Shown here: positions 22,461 to 34,060 of the stretch, one piece after another
Position numbering within the stretch: position 1 is the first letter of the stretch
Layout of the letters: each line of letters opens with the position of its first letter
Assembly: GCA_027943335.1 (NCBI GenBank)
Contig: BSBK01001534.1
Coordinates: forward strand, 303,001-367,000
Length of the DNA: 64,000 nucleotides
From: Chamaecyparis obtusa
Lineage: Eukaryota; Streptophyta; Pinopsida; Cupressales; Cupressaceae
Direction: 5' to 3'
Notes under the pieces: model-generated
The model's input: only the letters and a program-made list of their open reading frames with translations
Told to the model about the DNA's origin: nothing
The model's database searches: none
Position numbers and translations under genes: made by a program

Positions 22461-22589
22461 TGTCTATTCTATCTGGGGGCATCCTTTGTATATATTTTTA
22501 TTGATCCTAAAAAAAATTCCAAAAAAATTCATATATGATGTTGAAAAAATCCTAAAAAGCATATAAAGTCCTAAAAAAATATAAAAAAA

Positions 22590-22905
22590 TAAAAAAATTC
22601 AAAAAAATAGAAAAAGTGCCTTGGTGAAAATGTGGAAACAGGTGCCTTAGTAGAAAAAATACAAAAAAATCAAAAAAATGCAAAAAATTCAAAAAAATAG
22701 AAAAAGTGCCTTGGTGAAAACCTAGAAACAGGCGCCTTGGTAGCAAAAATACAAAAAAATAAAAAAAATGCAAAAAATTCAAAAAAATCAAAAAAGTGCC
22801 TTGGTGAAAACCTAGAAACAGGTGCCTTGGTAGCAAAAATACAAAAAAAATTGAAAAAATCAAAAAATCTCCAAGTGGTGAAAACCTGGAAACAGGTGCT
22901 ACTTG
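22590..22905 (+). repeat. Tandem repeat of about 90 bp downstream of pol
   Basis: AAGTGCCTTGGTGAAAA recurs at 22614, 22704 and 22794, that is every 90 bases, with a diverged fourth unit near 22875. Each unit joins an A-rich part to a GAAACAGGTGCCTTGGTAG part. Tandem subrepeats between pol and the 3' LTR are a known trait of Tat/Ogre elements. Confidence 0.9.
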
Positions 22906-24346
22906 AGGCCTTTTCACCCTTATTTCTTAGCATGCATCCTCGACACTTAGCCTCTCTACATCATGACTTGACCTTGTTGCCTTGGTTTGGAATTGGTCTT
23001 TGTCTTTGTCTAGGGGGCATCACTATATTAGCTTTGGTCTCTAGGATGTGTTGGTCTTTAGGACATCCTTGCAAACAGTGTTTTTCAACACCACCCCAAA
23101 TGGTCTTTTTCAACACCACCCCAAACAGTGTTTGTCAACACTACCCTAGTATCAAGTGTTTCTCAACACTTATCAGATGTCTTACCCACAGTCTAGCATG
23201 ATATGATATTCCTCACTGGCAAATGTGATACTCAAAGTTTGACTCTATGACCTACACACACGCACTTAAACACTCAACTCGCTGAGACTTGTTTGAATTT
23301 ATTTCTTTATGTGTTGTCTATGATGATTTCTTTGATGAGTGTTCTCTCTCTAATAGTTTTCGATGATGCCAAGCTAGAATACTAGGGGCATGAGGACATG
23401 TTTTATTGCTTTTTCTTCTTGTGGGTATATTTTGTCGGTCCTAACTGTCATTAGCATTTATGCTTGTTCCACTTGACATTAGGGTCTGCAAGGTATTATC
23501 CTTGACTATTTTTGCAAGTGCATGCTTCTAGTCATCTTGACTTTCTTGTGTCTTGATACAAGTATAATCTTGCCATATTAAACTTAGGTAATCTCACTAC
23601 ACTAGTCATCTTGACTTTCTTGTGTCTTGATACAAGTATAATCTTGCCATATTAAACTTAGGTAATCTCACTGCACTAGTCATCTTGACCTATATGTCTT
23701 TGATTCTTAGGTGGGGTTCCCACATATCTATTTGATATAGATCATATTCAAATTCACATAGTTATACTAGTGTGCATTGTATGATCTTGCGACACTACCA
23801 ATAATGCTTGATAATGAATATTAGTCTAAAAGCTATGTGACCTTGAGAGTAAACCACTTTTCATAGTAGCTTGCATTCTTAAGTTCATGTTAGTTTAGTT
23901 TTTGCCTCTTGCATATGGAGAGAGCTCTCCTTTCATCTTTCATGGACTTGTCAGTCAACTGTGCTCACCTTTCCTTTGCTCGCTCATGTCTTTCACTCCT
24001 TGTCTTTCACATCACGTCATGTTCCTATCATCACAAGGGGTTAATCTTATCATCATATCTATATCCGAAAGAGATCATTTTCAGAAACATGAGTCTATAT
24101 CATAAACATGAGAACTAAACATACATCTATAAGAGAGATTATACATGAGCATACATTTTGACCAATATGACAAGACAATATAAAAACTGAAACATCCATC
24201 ACAAGTGGGACAAAGTACACAAGATATATCAAACATCTAGTAAATCTCATATATATAAATGTCATCATACAAATACAATGTGGGATCCAAAATTTGGATA
24301 ATATCCCAAGGTATGTCTCTATACATCTATCAACCTAAACCTAACT
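22906..24346. other. Non-coding 3' region of the Tat element, with a 74-bp duplication
   Basis: I see no coding frame here. CTAGTCATCTTGACTT recurs at 23528, 23602 and 23676, exactly 74 bases apart, which gives about 2.2 nearly identical units (the third copy diverges after CTAGTCATCTTGAC). Between 23085 and 23170 short AACAGTGTTTTTCAACAC-type phrases repeat four times. Confidence 0.7.
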
Positions 24347-26637
24347 CTAGCTAGCCCCATCATGAGGTGGTGGTGGTGGTGGAGGTGGTACTGCCACCCT
24401 ATCAGGTACCATGTTTGACATGCCTACCCTCTGAGAGTACAATGGTGCTCTTTGACCCTCTGGAATAGCCTATATATAGATTCCATGAGAATATGCAGCT
24501 CTCGCTACCTCTCACCAGATCTTTGTTGCATCAGCTTGTGCCACCCTCTCGCACCACTCGATCTCAGCTCTCAGATCAGTCAAATGCTAGTTTCTGATGG
24601 CTATGATGATCTGTAGCTACTGCATCTCCATCTCTAGAGCCTAGATCCTTGCTCTAAGATCCTCTCCCCCTGTAGGCTAATCCTGCCCAGCATCTACCCA
24701 TCCGCGAGATGGTCTCATCATTTCATCCCCCTCATCTATAGAACCCTATCCCCATGACTATTTCTAGCCACCTGATCTAGAGCTTTGACCTCTCTCTCCT
24801 CTCCCTCCACCTCCTCTATCCTCATCATCTCCATCATCCCCCTACGCTGCCAGCTATGCATTAGGTATAGTAAACCTAGGGAAGGGTTGTCTCCTACACT
24901 TTTCCCTATACACCGCATCAGCACCTGCATCTACCATGTCTAAGAGATAGTCCCATGGCTCCTTGCATATGGCTAATGTATCATATACTGCCTACTCATA
25001 GTCTAGCATTGACAACCACCCCTATCCCTCCTTGTCTCTAACCCTAGCATAGGTGGTGGTCTCGGTGGGCACTCTCTGCTATCACCTGAACTACCTCCAG
25101 ACTTGAGTGATCATGAATCTCTCAACAATATCTAAGTGCTGACCTACCAATGGCCAGTTGCATAGCATATAAGCTAGCTCCTCCTCCCAATCACCCCACT
25201 GCTCACATGCCCTATATGGTCTCCACTAAAATGAGGTGAGCTCATCCAGTAACCTCCTATAATATGTCACATCCCCACTATGTGGCTGTGACAGCAACCC
25301 TATGTACCTATAAATGTAGGGGCATCTCTACTCCCTCGACTACACATGTGGATGCACAATGGTGATGTTCTCTCATGCCCATACTTGTGCTAGGATAGCA
25401 ACACATACCCAGGTCCTACTCTCCTAATATACAATCTTGTGGAGCTCATGGTACATATCCACTAGGATGGCTGGGCCCCATGCCATTTGCCATGGGTGTG
25501 CTATCAGATCTACCACTAACTGACCCCAGCCCAATGGGAACCCTCTCTGGCTCCTATCAGTAATAAGGGCATGTGCCACTATGGAACATACAATGCATGG
25601 GACTGGGAAATCCCTGCCGAACTCCTCCATCAGTCGATCCCAACTGAGGTTTCTATCAGCAAATGTGACATCCTAGAACATGTCCTGCATAATTTGCCAC
25701 CCCTCAATTGGATCCTGATCATAGTACACCTATGCCAACAAACAATCATTTCAATTTCTATCATATGGAAACTTTACATTTATGACTATCTATAAACATG
25801 ATTATACTCACAGGATCTTCATGGCTTGGAACTCCCAGGATCTGATAGACATCCTATAGGCTAATAGTAGCCTCTCCAATGGGCAAGTGAAATTTTTTAT
25901 GCTCACTATGCCACCTCTCAACTAATGTTGTAAGTAATCCATGATCAGCCCAAATGTGGGGCATCTGCAGCAAATAACTGAAGCCCATCTCTCTCAGGTC
26001 TGCCCATCCCAGATCATCAAGATCTCAGATGCACCATAGCCAGATCACTCTCGACGCTCTAATGAGAAACATTGGAAAGTGCTCCTACAAGCCATTAACC
26101 CAAACCATATGTCAGAACATATCATGATGGATGTATCAAATCAATACAAAACAACTTAAAAGAAAACATTGTCTGGACCCATGTCATTTTTCTCAAAAAC
26201 ATTAAAACATGTCATTTTTCTACACTATGAGATACTATTTTTTTGATTAAGTATCATGTGATACTTTCCTTAATAGCAATGCGATAATATCTTTGAGTGT
26301 GATAGTTCACATAGGATCCCATGATATTTCATCTGGTATCATGTGATACTAGATTACATACCTGTGCAATACTATTTTGACCCATGAACTATCGCACGAT
26401 AGATATTATCAAAGAGTGCGATACTTTACAAGTATCATACTAAATTTCATACGACTAAAAATTTTAAAATTTTAAAAACATTAAAACCATGTTTTAAATT
26501 GAAATAAATGCTTATAAATGACCTAAAGGGCAATTTTTTCTGAAAACATATCGGGGCACCATACTGTGGAGGCTGGTTATGCAATCGGGCATGCTTGAAT
26601 CGATGCCTGTGGACTGGAATCACTGCTTGCTAGGCCA
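24347..26637 (-). pseudogene. Antisense plant-mobile-domain (PMD/aminotransferase-like) gene remnant
   Basis: The minus frame begins ATG at 26637 (MA*QAVIPVHRHRFKHARL) and ends with a Pro run and the TAG at 24347-24349. The first exon seems to stop near 26550, with a long first intron and a second exon from about 26081 (acceptor CTTGTAG). The PMD signature is clear: FSYLLQMPHIWADHGLLTTL, then VERWHSEHKKFHLPIGEAT and LGVPSHEDP. An 82-bp intron (25811-25730, GTGAGT...GCATAG) joins this in frame to VYYDQDPIEGW. Further blocks are FPLGWGQLVVDLI, CPYIYRY and WRPYRACEQWGDWEEEL. In-frame stops are nearly all TAG where PMD proteins usually have Gln or Trp. PMD proteins are known both as host genes (MAIN family) and as transposon cargo, and antisense extra ORFs are documented in Tat elements. 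Confidence 0.75.
26228..26440. repeat. GTATCACATGATAC-type palindrome array in the first intron of the PMD unit
   Basis: About nine copies of GTATCRCRYGATA-like motifs, including GTATCATGTGATAC at 26251-26264 and CTATCGCACGATAG near 26390, lie in 210 bases. The motif and its distance (about 120 bases) from a GGTGCCC string on the minus strand match the array at 4104-4299. Confidence 0.7.
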
Positions 26638-26712
26638 TTTTCTCTCTCTAAGCTCTCAAAATTCTCAAATCACTAAAAGACAAATGATTTTGAAAATGAA
26701 CTTTTTACCCCC

Positions 26713-26720
26713 CTTTTATA
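26713..26720 (-). promoter_or_regulatory. TATA box of the antisense PMD unit
   Basis: The minus strand reads TATAAAAG 76 bases upstream of the PMD ATG, with an AGAGAGAG-rich leader between. This spacing is typical for a plant RNA polymerase II promoter. Confidence 0.6.
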
Positions 26721-27437
26721 GCATTTTGTCTTTTTGACCAATTTTCAAAACACCTCAGAATTGTGCAAAAATTGTACTCCTAGCTAATTTTGACATCCTA
26801 GATCCATTTTTGGGATCGAAATCAAAATATGAGTTCATCTTGATATTCAAAATTGTATTTCAAAATTTTCCCCCTCTTTTGCATAGTTGGCTGACTGTTT
26901 GAGGCCTGATCCTTTGATCTTTGTTGGGGCATCTTCATTTCTTCATCCCCATCTCTTTCGACCTTCTAGTCTTTCATTCATCTTCATTCACTTCATCTCT
27001 CTGATGTTTGACTTCATCCTTAATCTATATCTTTCTCAGTCAAACCTAGTCAAACTGGGGCATGTCTTCACTCCTTGATGGTTATCCTATCATCTTTCAC
27101 CTTCAATTATGATTTCTAGTGACTTGATCAAGCTTATCAATTTACTGTTTCTCCTCTACCTAATTTTGATTTTGATTCTGAGGGGGTAGTACCTATCAGC
27201 TTCAATCCTTGATTCAACTTTATCAGCCTTGCTTGAGATTCTTATCTCTTATTTGAGACTTGACGATTTCCTATTTATAGGTGTGTTGGTCTTGTCTTCC
27301 AGCTTATGCTTATGCTTGTCCTGATGTGTTCCCATCTTTCGAACACACATCTGGGTTTTTTTGTGATCCCAAATCAATCTCACATGTCAATTCCATTCTT
27401 TGACCACATGTGATCCCAAATCGATCTCACATTAGTC
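26721..27437. other. Pyrimidine-rich spacer before the polypurine tract
   Basis: The stretch is T/C-rich on the plus strand with no convincing frame. On the minus strand it would be the upstream region of the PMD promoter. Confidence 0.4.
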
Positions 27438-27450
27438 AAAGAGGGGCAAA
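27438..27450 (+). other. Polypurine tract of the Tat element
   Basis: AAAGAGGGGCAAA lies directly before the LTR start TGTATGCACC, which fixes this LTR as the 3' copy. Confidence 0.8.
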
Positions 27451-28372
27451 TGTATGCACCATAAAATGGTCACCAAGACTTTGGGCCCCCATTCAACAAT
27501 TTATCAATTCCCTAAATCAGCTTCTTCAGGTCAATATTAATTTCCTTGATCAAATCCTAGTTCTATCATTTTTTTATTATTTTCTATGGGCTAACCATTT
27601 TATCCTAAAGTCTTTATTTATTTAAAATAAATTTTCCTCCTCTTTTATTAAATAAAAAGCCCCCACCTTTTCCTCTTATCCTAAGTTGCACAAATAAAGC
27701 ATTATTCTTATTTTATAAAAAGAAGAAAAGCACTTTTTGTCTCATATGGACACAAAAGTCAACTCTTATTTTCTCATTGGAGGATATTTGTGCACATGGA
27801 TTTCTCCTCTTTCAAGCTCCACCCTTGATTAAATCTTTTGCCTCTTAATCTCCATGGTCCATTCCTTTTCAATTCCTTTAAAAGGAGAGCTCTTTTCTCA
27901 TTCTTAGACCCCAACTTTTATGCTACTCTTATGCTGTAGGATTTCTTGGAGACTTTGGAGCTTTTGGAGATCATTTTTATCATTCTAGTTTCATTTCTTG
28001 CATCATAGCTTTCATGGCATCTAGCTTAGTTTCCTTTATGCTCTAGATTAGCTCACATAGCTTAATTAGCAAGGGTTTGTAATACTTTCATTTTTATTTT
28101 CATAGATTAGCTTGCATCTTCATTCTTAGCATAGTTGCATTACATCTTCATTGTTGATTCTTGAGAATATTCGCATTCTTTCCCTTGTCTCATTGAATCT
28201 CCCATTGTGTAGTTTACTAGAAAGGTTTCATGCTTCAATAGCTCTAGCTAAGAGCACCATCAACATCCTTGTGACTCCATGCCTAGGGAGCTCTAGGTCA
28301 CTTTCTCAAGGTTTCCCATTCATGGATTCCCTTGGAAGTAATGACTTAGAGAAGTGCACTATTTAGTGTGTA
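27451..28372 (+). mobile_element. 3' LTR (about 922 bp) of the Tat element
   Basis: It begins TGTATGCACCATAAAATGG and ends near TTTAGTGTGTA. It aligns with the minus-strand LTR at 4417-5422, sharing long blocks such as the one ending CACTTTTTGTCTCATATGG. The TATA box is degraded to TTTAAAAGG (about 27878-27886), followed by GAGAGCTC. It shows that the element at 1-5422 and this Tat element are the same LTR family. Confidence 0.8.
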
Positions 28373-29449
28373 TAGTCATTAGCCCGCTTTAGTAATAGCA
28401 TTTCAATGCCCTTCACTTGCCATAGTAATTAGGTAATTTAGTTTTCATAAGCATACAATGTGTTATCTTAACAGAAAAACATATAACCCCAATGGTTAGT
28501 AGAAAGGCATATCGAATATCATAATAGCAAATAGTTAAACTGGGACCCAAATAAAGGGATCCACATGAACACGCAGATAAAATCCACCTTATAGTGCCAA
28601 ACATATGTATGCACCTATTGAGAGTACTATACTACAAATAATGCCACAAACAAAGAAAAATGTGAATCGGAGTTTAAGTTGATACTAGTAAATATTCTAC
28701 ATTAAAAATAGAAGCCTTTACCAGTGCATCATACTATTGATAGATTACCAATAATTTCATTAAAATTACTATTATACAGAATGGTAATATAATGACTCAT
28801 CATTCAAATATGCAACACAATAAAAGAATTAATTAGTAACCTGATACCAATGTACCACAAACTGAAATGCCTTGAATGCGCACCACACACAATGCAAATA
28901 TAACAATGTACATTATCAACTGTCAAAGGGTACCCACACAAATGGGCATTGAAAGGAGAATAATGAAGTAACACAAGGGAATCTATGTGTGAATTGAACT
29001 CATCATGGATCCCATTAAAGCGTACATCACCAAATTAACTAAACTCAATCTAAGAAATGTTAGTAACCCTATTGTGGCACTCGCTATGGTAATGACTCAA
29101 TTTAGACCCCTCCTCATTTCCTCCTACATTGTCTGTTTTGCGCAAGTGAAGAAATTCCTGCATAGAATCTACTCTACTTCTTCGAGTCCTTGTGCACCAT
29201 TGGAGGGGTTATACCAAGGTGTCAAATCCTCACACTAGTTCTTTTAATAGGAGGACCCAAGAGCTTGTTAGACTCTATTTCTATTGTCAAGGCATCAACC
29301 ACTTTCTCATGGAGTTACGCAAACAACTTTTGATGAGTGCAAGCTCCAAAATAATGTCGACGAGAATATTACCATACACTTAAACAAAATTTATAATCAG
29401 ACATGAAAAAAATTGAAAGGAATAATACATTTTGTTGCATCACAGGCAA
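28373..29449. other. Region right of the Tat 3' LTR, no gene seen
   Basis: The sequence is AT-rich, with no long frame and no clear repeat. It may be intron or downstream sequence of the minus-strand exons that begin at 29450. Confidence 0.4.
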
Positions 29450-29739
29450 AGGACAGTCGAGATCTGAAATGTTCCACACCTCGAAAGAATTAAGGGAGTC
29501 ACATAAAGATTTTGAAAAAGAGTGGGGAAAGGGAAACCTAGCATGAGGTCAATGACCTCTATGATTTCAACTTTCACAGTGCCTGGTGGTAGTCATTTAT
29601 TGTCGCATTTCACATTCATGCCCACACCTTCAATAATACCTTTTCCAACCAATACATTGTTAGTTAGCAACTCAACATGATCTACGCTTGCATATGTGTG
29701 TCCACCTTCCTTTGAGGGCTTCTCGTCAATAATGGGTGC
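29450..29739 (-). pseudogene. Possible exon of a transposon-like gene (DUF8039-like pattern)
   Basis: After an acceptor-like GTCCAG the minus frame reads APIIDEKPSKEGG, then VELLTNNVLVGKGIIEG and LPPGTVKVEIIEV, with one TGA. The pattern (a short LL/V-GKG block, then LPPG-VKVEI-EV) recalls the DUF8039 region found in plant CACTA-type transposon proteins. That resemblance is from memory of the pattern only. The segment lies at the 3' end of a series of exon-like minus blocks. Confidence 0.35.
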
Positions 29740-30629
29740 CTGGACTTGGAAAATGTACATAGGAAAACTAAACTTGCATGTTAGAAAGACATATGAATCA
29801 TGGTTAAAGAGGCATAGAAAATTAAAGAATCCTACTATTACTAATTCAGAAAGGCTGTGAGAATTGTCCACTTCACCACGCCAAAATTCACCAATACTAT
29901 CAGTTTCCATCCCCAACTCCATTCACGCAAACTCACCAATAATGTGATGCCCCACATTCCTTTATCCACACACATTTTCTTCTATACCGTAATCTTGTAA
30001 AGTACATAACAAGTGAAGGGACTAGTATGAAACTATGAAAGAGACTGCCAACTACAAATAAGATAGCCTAATACAATATTGACAAAATTGTGTGGTGCAG
30101 TTATTCAAACGTGAAATAGCTCATGACAGAATGTTCCCAATAGGTTTTTTCTTTGCTCCAAAATATGATTCACACTCACTGACACAAAACCAGCTTGAAT
30201 GGGACTCTCCTACAAGACAATAAATTAGTTTACGCTATGTCCACATCCACTTTCATTTCTACTATAAGACATTGACCGATAAAATAAAACATACATCTCT
30301 GGTTGGGGCCTGGATCATGGGAGGGTTGTCCATGCTAACCCCAGCACTCTCGGCCTAACATAACATATAAGAAAATGTTTAAAGAAAAAATGTTATCAAT
30401 GATGACAGTATCAAATGTGTCTACAAAAAGGTGCCTACACATTAAAACACTAATTATATACATACCGCTTCTTCGACTAAATCGGCACTTACCTGTTCAC
30501 ATGCACACCCGTCCTCACCTCCATTGCCCTCCAACATAGGCTATGTCACCATTCAACATGGTCAACATCATTAACACCAATAAAATAATGTAGATAAAGA
30601 ATTTCATACAACCACCACATGAGACTTAC

Positions 30630-30872
30630 CCTGACATCCCTCTCATTGCGGTCCACTGATATTTCTTTTCTATGCATTCCTTGCACCAACTTGTATGAAC
30701 TCTCAGGTTTTCGCCCAGCAGAATAAGTACCCTAATATTTATAAATAGGGGGAGCCAAGATAGTTCATTCCTCATCTTCACCACCTTGCTCTGCCAAACC
30801 ATGTCCTTTATGCATAGACACCTAACATGGTAATTAATTCGGGTCTCTTTGATTGTAATTTTGAATTCCAAG
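30630..30872 (-). pseudogene. Exon-like block of an unrecognised minus-strand gene
   Basis: The frame reads LEFKITIKETRINYHVRCL and later WCKECIEKKYQWTAM, then meets a canonical donor GTAAGTC at 30629. No stop interrupts it. I do not recognise the protein. Confidence 0.35.
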
Positions 30873-30921
30873 GTGAGTGATGAAATGGAATAATAAATGA
30901 ATACTTATAATACCATATTAC

Positions 30922-31014
30922 CTTCTCCTCCAACTCAACACAGCCATGAGAAGATAATTTTCTCTTCCTCCTTTGCTCCAGCCTTTGACTTCTATCACTA
31001 GAGTTTGACCCCAT
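30922..31014 (-). pseudogene. Short basic exon-like block
   Basis: It starts MGSNSSDRSQRLEQRRKRKL at 31014 and reaches a donor-like GTAATA at 30921. The Arg/Lys run could be a nuclear-localisation signal. It probably belongs with the neighbouring minus-strand blocks. Confidence 0.3.
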
Positions 31015-31373
31015 TTTAACCTCCTCAAGCCCGTTACAAAACTCAAAAACCTTGTTTTTCTAGGAAGATTTCATTATGATTTCCATCTTCTTCCATCCCA
31101 TGGGGAATCACTTCATATGATGATTTCTAGCTGCAACTAGCATGGCAGGTGATGCATCAGTTGGTGTATCCCTATTAGTGTCCTCGCACACAATTTTAGA
31201 TGCTCCTGGACTGCCATGTCAGTTGCGCATTTTTCAATGTGAGTCAAAATAATAGCAAAGCGAACAATTTTTAAAAAGAATTAGAAACTGGAGTCCTAAT
31301 TCATCCTCAATTTTCCAATACCTTATAATCTTTTCTGTGCACCAATGCTAACACCTTTCTTATAATTTTCTAC

Positions 31374-31777
31374 CTAGCTGATGGACTCTCATATTGACGC
31401 ATTTCTTCTTCAATCTTCACATTGCCTACTATTAGGAGGAGCTCCACTGATGCCTTCTTGTAGAACTCACATATGCGCTTCTCTACGCACTTTCTTTGGG
31501 CTACAGACCTCACCCTCATCTGGTATTTGACATTTCTCTCCCTCCTTGGGTAGTACCCATATTCTTTATAACTAGAGTAACACTGTTTTGGGTTGGCTAA
31601 GGCAGGTTGCCTGTGTTTGGGTGCTTCGATCAATGGAAGTTCATGCATCTCCATCCTATGAATGTTGATCCTTGCAAGGTCCCAAAATTTGAGACCTCCA
31701 TCTACTGAACATGAACCAATGATGTAGTAATATACCAATCTATTATTGCACCTTTCAGTTCTGTAATCGGTCGCCCC
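31374..31777 (-). pseudogene. Best-preserved exon of the unrecognised minus-strand gene
   Basis: A 404-bp open block lies between an acceptor (AG at 31779-31778) and a donor (GTAGAA at 31373). The translation includes CSVDGGLKFWDLARINIHRM, then YYPRRERNVKYQMRVRSVAQ and RICEFYKKASVELLLIVGNV, with no stop. The codon pattern and intact splice borders suggest a real exon, but I recognise no family. Confidence 0.4.
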
Positions 31778-31929
31778 CTACACACAACATACCAAAACAA
31801 TTAAAATGACATTTGTACAACCGCAAAGCTTACAAGATAGAAAATAATATCATCGGGCAAGAAGGATGACTGCACTATTCCTAAACATTACATCATAATT
31901 GAAGGTTTCTGAGATAAATTAAACCTTAC

Positions 31930-32170
31930 AATTGATCTGAGAATCCAAACTTTCTCCCCAACCACTATGAATATTGGGCTCCTCCAAAGCCACATAGTTC
32001 TGAGAACTAGCATAATTATCATCCCTCTCATTTTCTTCACCACTGCCACTGTCGACATAAGCACTCCCTCTTTCAACCTCAAGGGCACCTCTCTCAGCAT
32101 GACTAATTGAATCACATTTAGCTACTTCATTCAAGGGGTCCTCCACCCCAGGCACAGTGCTCATATCACC
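31930..32170 (-). pseudogene. Acidic Ser/Glu-rich exon-like block
   Basis: A 241-bp open block has an acceptor TTTACTTTAG and a donor GTAAGG. It reads MSTVPGVEDPLNEVAKCDSI and then an acidic stretch with SGSGEENERDD. It lies upstream of the 31374-31777 exon, and the splice signals are good on both sides. Confidence 0.4.
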
Positions 32171-32480
32171 CTAAAGTAAACAAAGTTATGATGACAACAA
32201 AACACACATCATTTGAATGTTAAAGAACATGAACCAAATATATATATGCATTTTTAAGGCAAACTCATTCTAATTATATGATACTGGTATGATGCAAATG
32301 ATTACCAATTTCCTTGATGAATGGGCAGATCTCACCAGTCTGGGAGATGTCCTTCTAAAATCCCTCACTGTCTCCTGACAAGGCTAAGTCCACATATTAG
32401 TGAGCTAGCCAATTGCTAGATGGACTCACACAAATTAATATTTATAAAAATCCCAAGACCATACTATCTTATGATTCTTA

Positions 32481-33443
32481 TGCAGTCAAAGATGGTGGAT
32501 CCAATAAAGGACAGTCCAAACCTTGTAGCCAAAAGAATTACACAATGGAATACTCAACAAAATAGAAAACACCACAAATGTTTCAATCAATTTGCATTAA
32601 CATGCTCGACTATAAGGCCTTCTGGGTTAGGTCCAAATACAAAATGAAATAATTCTGCAAGATCCACAACCAAATCCAATACAATCTTAGCTAGTTTAGC
32701 TCTGAAGATAATCAAAAGATGATGGAAACCCTAAGGTAGATGTAAAATTGAGCTCACAAGCCTAAAAGCAATCTCCTTATCTCCAAGTATGTAAACCCCT
32801 AGCTCTGCTACAAAGGACTCTCAGATTATAATCTGATATGCAAGAACATCAAGAAATTTTCCACAACTTTGCCAACTCTAGCTTTCAGAACCTCAGATCT
32901 AACTCACTAAGTTTTCCAAGTCATGGACCTTTCTTCACTCCAAGTTCTCTAAGTCTACCCCAGAACATCTACCCAAGCCCTCCTTAAATACTAATCATTA
33001 GCCACAAGCTGGCTAGATGAAACCCTTAACTCCCCAAAACAAATAATTAAATGCCATACAAGTTGGTTTACAAATGTATACAAACATTTAATTATCCATG
33101 TCATCCCAAGACAATCGCTACCAATAATTAATTCACAAAGTTGGCTCACAAATCACATAGAACTCCAGCCAGTAAATATGAACTACCAAGCAACAATAAA
33201 ATTACCAAGCATGCCAGGCATCACCGACCACCAGTATCGACCGAGCTTCACAAGCATGACCGAGAAACCATTTCACTGACCGCTAGAGACTACCAATTTC
33301 CTTCAGTGACTGAGCTTCCTTCAATGACCGAGACCGTCAGTCAAGGCTGCAACCAAGTAAAAACCAACCAAAACACAAACACTCCATGCAGTTTATCGAG
33401 GACACAGAATGCCCCTACCTTAACCTTGGATGCCCCTGCATCT
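32481..33443 (-). repeat. 3' LTR of the gag-protease element
   Basis: It matches 35450-36412 over its whole length. GACCGAG and close variants repeat at about 33237, 33258 and 33327, giving the same CTCGGT core (on the other strand) as the arrays at 5690 and 12000. Confidence 0.85.
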
Positions 33444-33578
33444 GACACCCCAAGTTACAAAAGATGTTCATATGTGAGAAGAACATCTTTCAAGATTCAA
33501 CACATAAATCCCGAACTAGTTCTTCACATACAAGTCCTCCACCTTTTCTATTTGCAAAGTCTTCCACTTCAGCTTCCT

Positions 33579-34060
33579 CTATCTCTTCATGTCTTTTCTA
33601 GACAATGTATAGGTCGATTCTTCATACTGATCATTTATTTTCTCTAGATCCACAATCTCAACTTGGCTACAATTACTCAAGCTTCTCCTACTAAGCGTTG
33701 CATCCATCAAAGACATTAGTGAAAACTCCATGTCATTCTTCTCAATAGTAAACACATTTCTTACACAGTCATAAATAGCTCTGCAATCATATTGCCAAGG
33801 TCTACCAAGCAATATATCACAACTATTCATCTTCACAATGTCACAAAGCACAAGATCCTTATACTGGCCAATCTGAACATCAATGAAGCATTGTTCTCTA
33901 ACTTCCAAAGCATGAACATCTTGCAACCATCCAAGCCTATAAGGACAATGATGTTTCATTATACTCAAACCAAGTTTCTAAACTAGGTCCTCAGCAACAA
34001 GGTTATCAGTGCTACCACTATCAACAATAACATCATAGATTTTACCTTCAGTCTTACATC
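33579..34060 (-). pseudogene. Aspartic protease of the gag-protease element
   Basis: The minus frame shows YDVIVDSGSTDNLVAEDLV with the active-site D-S-G intact, then one TAG, then CDILLGRPWQYD, the conserved protease C-terminal motif. No RT motif follows; the frame instead runs to the LTR. Confidence 0.75.

Larger units (their letters stand above)
12335..28372 (+). mobile_element. Decayed Tat-lineage Ty3/gypsy retrotransposon, 5' end cut by another element
   Basis: The plus-strand order is gag, protease, RT, RNase H, a second RNase H, integrase, tandem repeats, an antisense ORF, polypurine tract and 3' LTR. A second (archaeal-type) RNase H, 3' tandem repeats and an extra antisense ORF are documented traits of the Tat lineage. 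The 5' LTR is missing because the pol-less element (ending at 12334) is inserted upstream of gag. An LTR-like insertion (about 15.9-18.05 kb) splits the protease-RT linker. Many in-frame stops show that it is not functional. Confidence 0.8.

Noticed and set aside
22552..22933. Phe-rich minus-strand frames
   Set aside because: They are translations of the A-rich 90-bp tandem repeat and have no independent support.
26887..27078. Short plus frame 26887-27078 as a gene
   Set aside because: It is low-complexity Phe/Ser/Leu sequence from a pyrimidine-rich spacer just before the polypurine tract.
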